Positions 1-9,021 of a stretch of DNA of 64,000 nucleotides are shown here, in pieces. Source of the DNA: Sphingomonas mali NBRC 15500. GTDB taxonomy: Bacteria; Pseudomonadota; Alphaproteobacteria; Sphingomonadales; Sphingomonadaceae. The stretch is from the NCBI RefSeq assembly GCF_001598415.1, contig NZ_BCYX01000005.1:1-64000 (forward strand), given 5' to 3'. How positions within the stretch are numbered: position 1 is the first letter of the stretch; each line of letters opens with the position of its first letter. The notes under the pieces were generated by a model that had not been told where the DNA came from, did no database searches, and saw only the letters and a program-made list of their open reading frames with translations. The position numbers and the translations under genes were made by a program.

Positions 1-30
1 CCCCCCGCCGTGCCTTGCGTCGGCGGGCTC

Positions 31-64
31 GCGGCCGCCGCAAGCTGTGGCGGCCGCTTTTTTT
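31..64 (+). terminator. Rho-independent terminator of an upstream gene
   Basis: A perfect 9-bp stem (31-39 pairs with 49-57, both rich in GGCC) closes a 9-nt loop and is followed by seven T residues (58-64). This is a textbook intrinsic terminator read rightwards. It probably ends a gene lying left of the window, but it stands only about 25 bp before the next start codon, so it could also attenuate read-through into the GH3 gene. Confidence 0.85.
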
Positions 65-88
65 GTCATTTCGATTGAGGAACCCGCG

Positions 89-2344
89 ATGAAGTCTCGT
101 CTGTTCGGCGCCTTGATCTGTATCGGTACGGTTGGCCTGCCGGCCGCGCTCGCCGCGCGCGAAGCCGAGCAGAAGCCCGTCGCCCCGGCGACGAATCGCG
201 CCGGAGAACCGTGGCGCGACAAGAGCTTGTCGGCGGCGGCGCGGGCCGCGGCGTTGGTCAAGGCGATGACGCTTCAGGAGAAGCTGACCTACATCCACGG
301 ACTGTTCCCCAACAAGATCGATCCCCGCCCGGCCGACATGGTGCCCTCGGCCGGCTATGTGCCCGGGGTGCCGCGGCTCGGCATCCCGACCTTGCGCGAA
401 AGCGATGCCAGTCTTGGTGTCGCCAACCAGATGAACCTGCGCACCGACGACGTCGCCACGGCACTGCCATCGGGGCTCGCGACCGCGGCGACGTTCGATC
501 CCAAGCTTGCTTATGCCGGCGGCGCGATGGCCGGGGCGGAGGCCCGAGCCAAGACCTTCAACGTCCTGCTTGCCGGCGGCGTCAACCTGACGCGCGATGC
601 CTGGAACGGGCGCAATTTCGAGTATCTGGGGGAAGACCCGCTGCTCGCCGGGACGCTTGCCGCGGCCGCGGTGCGTGGGGTCGAGTCGAACCATATTGTC
701 TCGACCGTCAAGCATTTCGCACTCAACGCGCAGGAAACCGGCCGGACCATCCTCAACGCGCGGATCGACGAAGCCGCGTTGCGCGAGAGCGACCTCTTGG
801 CGTTCGAGATCGCGGTGAAGGACGGCCGGCCCGGCTCGGTCATGTGCGCCTATAACAAGCTCAACGGCGACTGGGCGTGCGAGAACCGGTTCCTGTTGAC
901 CAAGGTATTGCGCGACGACTGGAAATATCCCGGCTGGGTGATGTCCGACTGGGGCGGGGTCCATTCGACGGTCAAGGCGGCGATGGCGGGTCTCGATCAG
1001 GAATCGGGCCAGGAACTCGACAAGGAAATCTATTTCGGCGCGCCGTTCGCCGCGGCGGTCGCGAACGGCACGATCCCGGTGGCGCGCCTGGACGAGATGG
1101 TTCGCCGCATCCTCACCGGGGTGATCGCCAGCGGCCTTTATGACGATCCGTCGCCAGCGGCGGTGCAGCCGATCGACTATCCGGCCCATGCGGACATCGC
1201 GCAGCGCGTGGCCGAGGCGTCGGTGGTCCTGCTCAAGAACCAGGGCAACGTTCTGCCGCTGGCCAAGCGTGCGCGGAAGATCGTGGTGATCGGCGGCCAT
1301 GCCGATGTCGGCGTGCTGTCGGGCGGCGGGTCCAGCCAGGTGCGTTCGGTAGGCGGCGTGCCGATCGAGATCCCGCTGACATCGGGCGCGGCGGCGTCGT
1401 TCGTCCGCGTGACCTACCACAATTCCTCGCCGCTCAAGGCGATCCAGGCGATCGCTCCGGGTGCGCAAGTCTTCTATGTCGACGGCAAGGACCCGGCGGC
1501 CGCGGCAGCGGCGGCGCGCGATGCCGACATCGCGATCGTCTTCGCCACGCAATGGGCGACCGAAGCCGAGGATAATCGCGATATCGCGCTGCCCGACAAT
1601 CAGGATGCGCTGATCGACGCGGTGGCCGCGGCGCAGTCGAAGACCGTGGTGGTGCTCGAGACCGGTGGTCCGGTGCTGATGCCGTGGATCGACCGCGTGC
1701 CTGCGGTGGTCGAGGCCTGGTATCCCGGCCAGCGCGGCGGCGAAGCGATCGCGCGCGTCCTGTTCGGCGATGTCGATGCGACCGGGCGGTTGCCGATGAC
1801 GTTCCCGCGCGCATCCGCGCAGCTACCGCGCCCCGGACCTATCGGCCTGGAAAGCCTGAAGAACGACGCCGCGAGCAATGCCGGTTCGGGGACCGCCGAG
1901 CCGGTCGCATCGTTCGATGTCGATTATAAGGAAGGCGCCAATGTCGGTTACCGCTGGTATGCGGCGCAGAACAGCCAGCCGCTCTTCGCGTTCGGCTACG
2001 GGCTCAATTATGCCAGGCTGAGCTATGGCAAGGCCCGCTTCATCGGTGGGGCCAAGCCCAGCGCGACCGTTGCGATCACCAATCAAAGCGACCGGGCGAC
2101 TGTTGCCGTGCCCCAGCTCTACGTCACGCTGCCGGACGGCAGTCCGTTGCGACTCGCCGGGTGGAGCCGCGAAGCGCTGGCGCCGCACGAGACGCGCACG
2201 GTGACGATCACGGCCGATCCGCGCGTGCTGGCGCGCTGGCAAGCCGGCCGGTGGCGGCAGGCTGCCGGCCGCTACAAACTGACCTTGGCGACCGATGCCG
2301 TGCACCCGTTGCAATCGGCCAGTGTTGCCTTGGCGCAACGCTAA
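89..2344 (+). CDS. Secreted glycoside hydrolase family 3 beta-glucosidase
   Basis: A predicted exo-acting GH3 beta-glycosidase of about 751 residues that releases terminal beta-linked sugar (usually glucose). The start at 89 is preferred to the in-frame start at 47 because a GAGG ribosome-binding site lies at 77-80 and translation then begins with a clear signal peptide (MKSRLFGAL...AALA). The GH3 N-terminal barrel carries KHFALNAQE, and the nucleophile is Asp287 in VMSDWGG. The GH3 C-terminal domain (GGGSSQV region) and a fibronectin-III-like tail follow. Export implies periplasmic or outer-membrane work on oligosaccharides taken up through the TonB-dependent receptor encoded next. No promoter is visible between the terminator at 31-64 and the gene, so the promoter may lie upstream of the window. 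The exact sugar specificity cannot be read from the sequence. Confidence 0.9.
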   Translation: MKSRLFGALICIGTVGLPAALAAREAEQKPVAPATNRAGEPWRDKSLSAAARAAALVKAMTLQEKLTYIHGLFPNKIDPRPADMVPSAGYVPGVPRLGIPTLRESDASLGVANQMNLRTDDVATALPSGLATAATFDPKLAYAGGAMAGAEARAKTFNVLLAGGVNLTRDAWNGRNFEYLGEDPLLAGTLAAAAVRGVESNHIVSTVKHFALNAQETGRTILNARIDEAALRESDLLAFEIAVKDGRPGSVMCAYNKLNGDWACENRFLLTKVLRDDWKYPGWVMSDWGGVHSTVKAAMAGLDQESGQELDKEIYFGAPFAAAVANGTIPVARLDEMVRRILTGVIASGLYDDPSPAAVQPIDYPAHADIAQRVAEASVVLLKNQGNVLPLAKRARKIVVIGGHADVGVLSGGGSSQVRSVGGVPIEIPLTSGAAASFVRVTYHNSSPLKAIQAIAPGAQVFYVDGKDPAAAAAAARDADIAIVFATQWATEAEDNRDIALPDNQDALIDAVAAAQSKTVVVLETGGPVLMPWIDRVPAVVEAWYPGQRGGEAIARVLFGDVDATGRLPMTFPRASAQLPRPGPIGLESLKNDAASNAGSGTAEPVASFDVDYKEGANVGYRWYAAQNSQPLFAFGYGLNYARLSYGKARFIGGAKPSATVAITNQSDRATVAVPQLYVTLPDGSPLRLAGWSREALAPHETRTVTITADPRVLARWQAGRWRQAAGRYKLTLATDAVHPLQSASVALAQR

Positions 2345-2488
2345 ATCGAACGATCCGAAAAGGACTTTGTCCGATATTGACATCGATGTCGGACTCGATA
2401 CGAAGACACTCGAGGCGAGACCACATCGCTTAACATCATAGTCGTGTCGGCATGGGAAGATGCCGGCCAGATAGGGAGGATCCGGGGC
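2345..2488 (+). promoter_or_regulatory. Control region of TBDR1 operon with a 12-bp palindrome
   Basis: This 144-bp gap separates the GH3 gene from TBDR1. It holds a perfect palindrome, GACATCGATGTC, at 2379-2390, flanked by CCGATAT and CGGACTC, which is a plausible operator for a dimeric regulator. An AGGGAGGA ribosome-binding site at 2473-2480 fixes the TBDR1 start at 2489. The GATAAATT motif found in the catabolic locus is absent here, so this operon is probably under different control. Confidence 0.4.
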
Positions 2489-5400
2489 ATGAGAACATTG
2501 AGAATTTCTGCGTCTGCGCTGGCACTTGCGGTCGGGCTTGCAGCGCCGGGCGTGGCCGCCGCTCAGGCTCAACCGCAAACGGCCGCACCCGATGCGGCGC
2601 CGCCGGCCTCGCCGGCCGATGATCAGGCCGCATCGAGCGGTGACATCGTGGTCACCGGCGTTCGCGCGTCACTCGAACGATCGATTGCGATCAAGCGCAA
2701 TTCCAACGGTATCGTCGACGCGATTTCGGCCGAGGATATCGGCAAATTCCCCAACACCAACCTGGCGGAATCGCTCCAGCGCATCACCGGCGTGTCGATC
2801 GACCGCGTCAACGGCGAGGGTTCGACCGTCACCGTCCGCGGTTTCGGCGCACAATATAACCTCGTCACGTTGAACGGGCGCCAGCTCGCCACGTCGAACA
2901 TCCTCGCCGTGGGCGGGGATCAGGGCGGCGACGGCGCGGCCGGAAACGGCCGGTCGTTCGACTTCGCAAATCTCGCCGCGGAAGGGGTCAAGACGCTCGA
3001 AGTCTACAAGACCGGCCGCGCCGCGGTGCCGTCCGGCGGCATCGGCGCCGCGATCAACATCGTCACCCGGCGCCCGCTCGATGCGAGGGAGGGTGGGTTC
3101 ACCGGCACGATCGGCGCGAAGGCCGGTTACGACACCAGCGCCGACGACTGCATCAGCTGCGGCAGCCACGTGACACCGGAAGTTTCCGGCCTCCTGAGCT
3201 GGAGCGACAAAGATCAGAAAGTCGGCGTCTCGCTGTTCGGCAGCTATCAGAAGCGCAACTTCAGCGTTCCCAGTGTGGCGAACGACGACTGGAACATCCG
3301 CACCTTGTCGGATTTCCTCAATCCGGCCAACGGCTTCGTCAATGCCGCGACCAAGCTCAATAACGTGCCGGGCAATTCGAACGTCCTGGTCTCGGTCCCC
3401 AATGACAGTCGCTACCATTTCTCGGAATCGAGCCGCGAACGCCTTAACGGCCAGGCGATGCTGCAATTCCGGCCGACCGACGGGCTGACCATCACCGCCG
3501 ACGGCCTGTATGCGCAGCTTCGTCAATCGGAGCGCCGCTCGACCCAGTCCAACTGGTTCAACCGCCCGTTCGACGAAGTGACGTTCGACGATGCATCCAA
3601 CGGCATCGCCACGACTTCCTATCTCCACGAAACGATCAACGGCGTGAAGGACGAGGCATTCGAGCAAGCCTATCGCGCGGAGAAGAATCGCCTGTGGGAT
3701 GTTGGCCTGAATATCGACTGGCAAGCCACCGATCGCCTGAAGTTCGTGCTCGACGGGCATATCGGCAAGGCCGAAAGCCTGCCGGACAATCCCAATGGCC
3801 AGACCTCGACCACGGTCGCGTTCAACCTGCCGGTCGTAACCTCGCACTCGCTCACAACCACCCCGGGCGGTTTCCCGCAGCAGACGCTGACTTTCAACGA
3901 CTGTGCGCCGAGCGTCACCCCGACGGGCACGCCTTTCACCAAGGGCAATTGCAACAACACGCTCGATGCCGGCGATCTCTCTGGTGCCATCCAGCGCCAG
4001 TTCGCCTCGACCCAGACGCAGCGCATCAAGGAATTGCGCCTCGACGGCACCTGGGATCTGGGCGGCGGCAGCAAGTTCGATTTCGGCGGCGGCTATCGCA
4101 CTACCAACACGCTGCAGACGCAGGTAAATACTCGCCAGGTCCTCGGCGACTGGGGCAATTCACTGCCGCCCGAGATCAATGCAGTGGCGCCCGGGCAGGT
4201 GTTTCAGTTCTGCACGGCGTGCCAATTCACGCACAATAACCCCAACGCCGACGCCAATACTTTGGTCGCCTGGCGCACGGAGGATGCGACCAAGCTCTAC
4301 AACACGCTGTACCAACATTATATCGGCATCACGAACGACGGCGTGGGCCACCAGAACAACTTGGACGCCAATAACTACAATCGCGTCAAGGAGAGCATCT
4401 GGTCGGTCTATGGTCAGGTCACCTGGAACGGCAATATCGGCAACATGCCGGCGCAGCTCGTCGCCGGCGCCCGGTTCGAAAGCACCAAGGTCACCGCGAA
4501 CTCGCTGCAACCGGTCCCGCTTGCGATCGTCTGGCAAGCGGACAACGATTTCACCGTTCTCAACTCGACCGATCGTCAGGCTCTGAACTCCAAGGGTAGC
4601 TATAACAATCTGCTGCCGTCGATGGACTTTTCGATCGATCTCACGAGCAAGCTGAAGGGCCGCTTCTCTTATTCGAAGACGATCGCGCGCGCGCCCTACA
4701 GCAACCTATTCGCTTCGGCGTCGGTGCAGAACGCCCCGCCGCGCCCCACAGCTATTGGCGGTGTCGCGACCGGTTTTGCCAACAACACCGATCTCAATCC
4801 GCTGGACTCGGATAACTTCGACGTGTCGCTGGAATGGTATCCGAATAAGGACACCTATTTCTCGGTCGGCTTCTTCGACAAGCGCGTCCACAATTTCATC
4901 GGCAACACCCTGGTCAACCGTAGCCTGTTCGGCCTGCGCGACCCAACCTCGGGCGCTCCCGGCACGCGCTCGGGTACCGCCAAGGATCAGCTGACGAACG
5001 TGTTCCACGCCGACATTACGGACGTGAACCTGTTCACCTATACCGCTGTTCTGCAGCAGAATAATGGCAACGTGGCGGCGGCCAATGCGGTGTTCGCATC
5101 GCATTATAACGCCGTCTCCCGGTCGCTCGATCAGGGCTTTGTCGACTCGACGCTGGCGGCAGTCGACATTCTCGCCGATGCCAATGATCCGCTGTTCAAC
5201 TTCGCGGTCAATACGCCGATCAACAACAAGGACGCGGAGATTTACGGCGTCGAACTCGCCGGCCAATATTTCCTTGGCCGGACCGGTTTGGGCATCGCCG
5301 CCAGCTACACCCTGGTGCGCGGCAATGTCGGCATCGACGTGGCGGCCGACCCCAGTGTCGACCAGTTCGCGCTGGTCGGCCTGTCGGACACCGCCAACGT

Positions 5401-5692
5401 TACGTTGATCTATGAGAAATACGGGATCTCGGCCCGCCTGGCCTATAACTGGCGCGCCAAGTTCCTGAGTCAGCTCAACCGCGACACCTATCACAACCCC
5501 GTCTACACCGCGCCTTATGGCCAGCTCGACCTCAGCGTCAGCTACGACATCACGAAGAATATCGCGGTCAGCTTCGAAGGCATCAACCTCACCGAGGAAG
5601 GTGTCCGGACTTATGGTCGCGATCCCAGCAACACCTGGTATCTGGCCGAAGGGTCGGCCCGCTATCAGATCGGTGCGCGCTTCAAGTTCTGA
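2489..5692 (+). CDS. TonB-dependent receptor, Caulobacter/Xanthomonas type (TBDR1)
   Basis: An outer-membrane active transporter of about 1067 residues. The start at 2489 follows a strong ribosome-binding site and gives a signal peptide (MRTLRISASALALAVGLAAP...AQA), followed by a linker rich in Ala and Pro. The plug domain begins near IVVTGVRASLERSI and contains the EDIGKFPNTNLAESLQRI segment characteristic of the TonB-Xanth-Caul subfamily. The 22-strand barrel follows and ends with the terminal aromatic F (ARFKF). In this subfamily the substrates are generally oligosaccharides or glycosides rather than siderophores. It heads a set with SapC, cupin and halogenase genes, a recurrent arrangement in Caulobacter and Sphingomonas. 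The adjacent GH3 suggests a beta-glucoside substrate. Confidence 0.92.
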   Translation: MRTLRISASALALAVGLAAPGVAAAQAQPQTAAPDAAPPASPADDQAASSGDIVVTGVRASLERSIAIKRNSNGIVDAISAEDIGKFPNTNLAESLQRITGVSIDRVNGEGSTVTVRGFGAQYNLVTLNGRQLATSNILAVGGDQGGDGAAGNGRSFDFANLAAEGVKTLEVYKTGRAAVPSGGIGAAINIVTRRPLDAREGGFTGTIGAKAGYDTSADDCISCGSHVTPEVSGLLSWSDKDQKVGVSLFGSYQKRNFSVPSVANDDWNIRTLSDFLNPANGFVNAATKLNNVPGNSNVLVSVPNDSRYHFSESSRERLNGQAMLQFRPTDGLTITADGLYAQLRQSERRSTQSNWFNRPFDEVTFDDASNGIATTSYLHETINGVKDEAFEQAYRAEKNRLWDVGLNIDWQATDRLKFVLDGHIGKAESLPDNPNGQTSTTVAFNLPVVTSHSLTTTPGGFPQQTLTFNDCAPSVTPTGTPFTKGNCNNTLDAGDLSGAIQRQFASTQTQRIKELRLDGTWDLGGGSKFDFGGGYRTTNTLQTQVNTRQVLGDWGNSLPPEINAVAPGQVFQFCTACQFTHNNPNADANTLVAWRTEDATKLYNTLYQHYIGITNDGVGHQNNLDANNYNRVKESIWSVYGQVTWNGNIGNMPAQLVAGARFESTKVTANSLQPVPLAIVWQADNDFTVLNSTDRQALNSKGSYNNLLPSMDFSIDLTSKLKGRFSYSKTIARAPYSNLFASASVQNAPPRPTAIGGVATGFANNTDLNPLDSDNFDVSLEWYPNKDTYFSVGFFDKRVHNFIGNTLVNRSLFGLRDPTSGAPGTRSGTAKDQLTNVFHADITDVNLFTYTAVLQQNNGNVAAANAVFASHYNAVSRSLDQGFVDSTLAAVDILADANDPLFNFAVNTPINNKDAEIYGVELAGQYFLGRTGLGIAASYTLVRGNVGIDVAADPSVDQFALVGLSDTANVTLIYEKYGISARLAYNWRAKFLSQLNRDTYHNPVYTAPYGQLDLSVSYDITKNIAVSFEGINLTEEGVRTYGRDPSNTWYLAEGSARYQIGARFKF

Positions 5693-5717
5693 ACCGCATT
5701 ACATGCTGAAAATGGGG

Positions 5718-5748
5718 AAGGCCGCTGCACAAGCGGCCTTCTTCGTCT
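5718..5748 (+). terminator. Hairpin terminator or attenuator after TBDR1
   Basis: A 9-bp perfect stem (5718-5726 with 5732-5740, AAGGCCGCT arms) with a 5-nt loop is followed by a pyrimidine-rich TTCTTCGTCT rather than a full T run. It lies between TBDR1 and the SapC gene on the same strand, so it probably reduces expression of the downstream genes relative to the receptor. Confidence 0.6.
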
Positions 5749-5760
5749 AAGAATAGTAAG

Positions 5761-6474
5761 ATGGCGAACCCTGTCCTTCTCAACAATGTCGACCATGCCG
5801 ACCTGCGGGTCGTGCTCGACCGCGGCGCCGCTTATGGCGATGCCGTCAACCAGACGATGGTGTTCGCCACCGAGTTCGAGGAATTGCAGCGCGAGTACGC
5901 GATCCTGTTCCGGCGCGACCCCGCCGGCGCCTATCGCGCGACCGTCCTGCTCGGGTTCGATGCCGAGGAGAATCTCTATCTCGACGGTGCGCGCTGGGAC
6001 GCGCGCTATATCCCCGCGCTGATGAGCCGCGGTCCGTTCTCGATCGGGGTGCCGCCGGAAGGCACTCCCGGCGAACCGATGATCCATATCGACCCGTCGC
6101 ATCCTCGCATACGCCATGGCGGCGAGGGGGCCGCGATCTTTCTCGGCCATGGCGGCAACGCGCCGCTGCTCGACCAGGTCTCGGCCGCCCTTCAGCGCGT
6201 CTATGTCGGATCGCAGGTCGCCCCGGCCATGTTCGCCGCCTTCGACGACCATGGGCTGATCCAGCCGGTCGAGCTGCGGATAGAGACCGACGACGGCCGT
6301 CGTTTCACGGTGCCTGACGGCTATACGATCGCGCAGGACCGGCTCGCCGCGCTCGACGGCGCGGCGCTCGCGGCGCTGCATCGCGACGACTTCCTGCGGC
6401 CGGCAATCTGGGCGGCATCCTCGCTCGGCAACATCAATGCTCTGGTGGAGCGCAAGCGGCGCCGCGATGGCTGA
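5761..6474 (+). CDS. SapC family protein
   Basis: A 237-residue soluble protein with the SapC-family look: an N-terminal MANPVLLNNVDHADLRV segment, the conserved FAxEFxxLQREYAILFRR stretch at about residues 38-57, and a FLGHGG turn. The family name comes from an S-layer transport gene, but the biochemical role is not established. In sphingomonads and Caulobacter it is repeatedly found just after a TonB-dependent receptor and before cupin and tryptophan-halogenase genes. No signal peptide is visible. The ribosome-binding site is weak, and the gene sits after the hairpin at 5718-5748. Its last 8 bp overlap the start of the cupin gene, indicating translational coupling. Confidence 0.85.
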   Translation: MANPVLLNNVDHADLRVVLDRGAAYGDAVNQTMVFATEFEELQREYAILFRRDPAGAYRATVLLGFDAEENLYLDGARWDARYIPALMSRGPFSIGVPPEGTPGEPMIHIDPSHPRIRHGGEGAAIFLGHGGNAPLLDQVSAALQRVYVGSQVAPAMFAAFDDHGLIQPVELRIETDDGRRFTVPDGYTIAQDRLAALDGAALAALHRDDFLRPAIWAASSLGNINALVERKRRRDG

Positions 6475-7516
6475 TGCGGCGCCTGCCCGGATCGCCGTGA
6501 CCCGGCGAACCCGCGAGTTGGACGGAAATATTGCCGCCCCGGACCTCGCTGCCATTATTGCCGAAGGGGTGCCGACCATCCTCAAGGGTGCCGCGCGCGA
6601 CTGGCCGCTGGTCCAGGCCGGGTTGGGCTCGCCGGAACGCGCCGTTGACTATCTGCTGCGGTTCCACAGCGGCCAGCCAGTGGTCGGCTATACCGCCGAT
6701 CCGGCAGCCGGCGGCCGCTTCCACTATACCGAAGACGCGACCGCCATGAACTTTCGCGGCGAACGCATCGCCTTCGATGCCTTCGTCGCGCGCATCCTCG
6801 ACCATCGCGGCAAGTCCGGCGCGCCTGCTTTCTATATCGGCTCGACCGATCTCGACACCTTCTTCCCGGGCTTTCGCGCGGAGAACGAATTGACGCCGGC
6901 GGGCGACCTGTTCGCGAAGCACCCACCTCTGGCCAGCATCTGGCTTGGCAATCGCACGATCGCGGCGGCGCATTTCGACATGTCGAACAATGCGGCGTGC
7001 TGCGCGGTCGGCCATCGCCGCTTCACCTTGTTCCCGCCCGATCAGGTCGCCAACCTCTATCCCGGTCCACTGGCGCCGACGCCGGGCGGGCAAGTGGTGA
7101 CGATGGTCGATTTCGCGGCGCCCGATCTCGACCTTTATCCCGATTTCCCAAAAGCGGCGGCGGCCGGCGAGATCGCCGAGCTCGAGCCCGGCGACGTCCT
7201 CGTTTATCCGGCCTTGTGGTGGCACCAGGTCGAGGCGCTCGACGACTTCAACGTGCTGGTCAATTACTGGTGGAACGCGGCGCCCGATTTCCTCGACACG
7301 CCGATGACGACCTTGCTCCACGCCATGCTCTCGCTACGCGATCGCCCGGCGCACGAGAAAGCTGCGTGGCGTGCGATGTTCGACTATTACATCTTCGGTC
7401 CGCCGGAACGCCCGGCGGCCCATTTGCCCGCGCCCGCCCTCGGGCCGCTGGCGCCTCTCGACCCCATGGCGGCGCGGCAGTTGCGCGCCTTGATCCAAAG
7501 GCAGCTCAATCGATGA
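6467..7516 (+). CDS. Cupin-8/JmjC-like Fe(II) oxygenase family protein
   Basis: A cupin-like (cupin_8, JmjC fold) protein of about 349 residues. The start at 6467 is chosen because it makes an ATGGCTGA overlap with the SapC stop. The metal-binding set is visible: His169 and Asp171 in AAHFDMSNN, and the distal His253 in ALWWHQVEAL. Members of this fold usually use Fe(II) and 2-oxoglutarate to hydroxylate a protein or small molecule; the substrate here is unknown. The C-terminal third (after residue about 260) is the helical extension usual in this family. The gene lies inside the receptor/SapC/cupin/halogenase set and overlaps the next gene by 4 bp, so it likely acts in the same pathway. Confidence 0.85.
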   Translation: MADAAPARIAVTRRTRELDGNIAAPDLAAIIAEGVPTILKGAARDWPLVQAGLGSPERAVDYLLRFHSGQPVVGYTADPAAGGRFHYTEDATAMNFRGERIAFDAFVARILDHRGKSGAPAFYIGSTDLDTFFPGFRAENELTPAGDLFAKHPPLASIWLGNRTIAAAHFDMSNNAACCAVGHRRFTLFPPDQVANLYPGPLAPTPGGQVVTMVDFAAPDLDLYPDFPKAAAAGEIAELEPGDVLVYPALWWHQVEALDDFNVLVNYWWNAAPDFLDTPMTTLLHAMLSLRDRPAHEKAAWRAMFDYYIFGPPERPAAHLPAPALGPLAPLDPMAARQLRALIQRQLNR

Positions 7517-9021
7517 CTGAAGCAACTCCCGATCGGATCCGGCGCGTCGTGGTCGCCGGCGGCGGCACTGCCGGCTGGATCGCCGCCACCACGCTCGCCA
7601 AGCATCTCAGCCCGATGATCGAGGTGGTGCTGGTCGAATCCGACGAGATCGGCACGGTCGGGGTCGGTGAATCGACCATCCCCACCATCCGCAGCTTCCA
7701 TTCGTTCATCGGCATCGATGAGGACGCATTCGTCCGCGCGACCAATGCCAGCTTCAAGCTCGGCATCGGCTTCGAGGATTGGGACCGGCCGGGCGACCGC
7801 TATTTCCACTCTTTCGGCTCGGTCGGGCGATCGGTGTTCGTCGCCGATTTCCAGCATTTCTGGCTGGAGGCGCGGCATCGCGGGTTCGGTCGCCCCTATG
7901 GCGATTACTCGTTCGAGCTGCGCGCGGCGGCGGAAAACCGCTTTTCCGCCGATCCCGAGTTGGGGCTGGCTTATGCCTATCATCTCGACGCGACCGCTTA
8001 TGCACGGTTCCTGCGGGGCATTGCCGAAGCCGACGGCGTGCGGCGCGTCGAGGGCCGGATCGCGGAAGTGTCGCAGGACGCGGAAAGCGGCGACATCCGT
8101 TCGCTGATCCTGGCGTCGGGCGAGCGGATCGATGGCGATTTCTTCATCGACTGCACCGGCTTTCGCGCGCTCCTGATCGAGCAGACGCTGAAGGCCGGGT
8201 TCGACGATTGGAGCCACTGGCTCGCGACCGACAGCGCGTTCGCGGTCCAGACCGAAAGTGCCGGCGAGCCCGTGCCCTATACCCGCGCCATCGCGCACGA
8301 CGCCGGCTGGCGCTGGCGGATTCCGCTGCAGCACCGGGTCGGCAACGGCTTCGTCTTCTCCAGCGAATATATGGACAACGACACGGCGCGCGAGACGCTG
8401 CTGGCCGCGCTCGACGGCGAGCCGTTGTTCGAGCCGCGCCTGCTGCGCTTCACCGCGGGCATGCGCCGCCGGGCATGGCATCGCAACTGCCTGGCGCTCG
8501 GCCTTGCCGGCGGGTTCATCGAGCCGCTCGAATCGACCAGCATCCATCTGGTGATGATCGCGATCACGCGCTTCATCCAGTCCTTCCCGTTCACGCGCGA
8601 CTATGACGCGCTGGCCGAGCGCTTCAACACGCGGTCAGCGGCCGAATGGACCGATGTGCGCGACTTCGTGATCCTGCATTATGCGCTCAACCATCGCGAC
8701 GAACCGTTCTGGCGGCGCATGGCCGAGATGACGCTGCCCGATACGCTGGCGGCCCGTCTCGAACTGTTTCGCGAACAGGCGATGGCGTATCAGGACCAGG
8801 ACGAGATTTTCCGCGTCGATTCCTGGTGCCAGGTGATGATGGGGCAGGGCGTGATGCCTGGCGGCTGGCACTTGCTGCCGAGCCAACTGCCCGACGCCAA
8901 TCTTCGCCAGGCGCTGGACGGGCTCGATGCGGGGATCAAGGCCCGGCTGCCGCAGCTCCCGACCCTGGCTCAGTTCCTGACGCGTTACGCCGACCCGGTC
9001 CCGGCGGCAGCCGCTCACTGA
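7513..9021 (+). CDS. Flavin-dependent tryptophan-halogenase-like enzyme
   Basis: A 502-residue FADH2-dependent halogenase-fold protein. The Rossmann motif GGGTAG is at residues 16-21, the conserved active-site Lys is Lys82 (SFKLGI), the halogenase signature WRWRIP is at about 267-272, and the catalytic Glu region EPLESTS is at about 337-343 with Glu340. All key residues of PrnA-like enzymes therefore appear intact. The start at 7513 overlaps the cupin stop (ATGA). Members found in TonB-receptor clusters, such as BrvH, act on free indole-type compounds and often lack a defined native substrate. A dedicated flavin reductase gene is not in the window. It is the last gene of the operon; no convincing terminator follows. 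Confidence 0.9.
   Translation: MTEATPDRIRRVVVAGGGTAGWIAATTLAKHLSPMIEVVLVESDEIGTVGVGESTIPTIRSFHSFIGIDEDAFVRATNASFKLGIGFEDWDRPGDRYFHSFGSVGRSVFVADFQHFWLEARHRGFGRPYGDYSFELRAAAENRFSADPELGLAYAYHLDATAYARFLRGIAEADGVRRVEGRIAEVSQDAESGDIRSLILASGERIDGDFFIDCTGFRALLIEQTLKAGFDDWSHWLATDSAFAVQTESAGEPVPYTRAIAHDAGWRWRIPLQHRVGNGFVFSSEYMDNDTARETLLAALDGEPLFEPRLLRFTAGMRRRAWHRNCLALGLAGGFIEPLESTSIHLVMIAITRFIQSFPFTRDYDALAERFNTRSAAEWTDVRDFVILHYALNHRDEPFWRRMAEMTLPDTLAARLELFREQAMAYQDQDEIFRVDSWCQVMMGQGVMPGGWHLLPSQLPDANLRQALDGLDAGIKARLPQLPTLAQFLTRYADPVPAAAAH

Noticed and set aside
2489..9021. The halogenase operon as a natural-product biosynthesis cluster
   Set aside because: No synthase, ligase or export genes accompany it; the receptor and SapC neighbours are those of uptake clusters.
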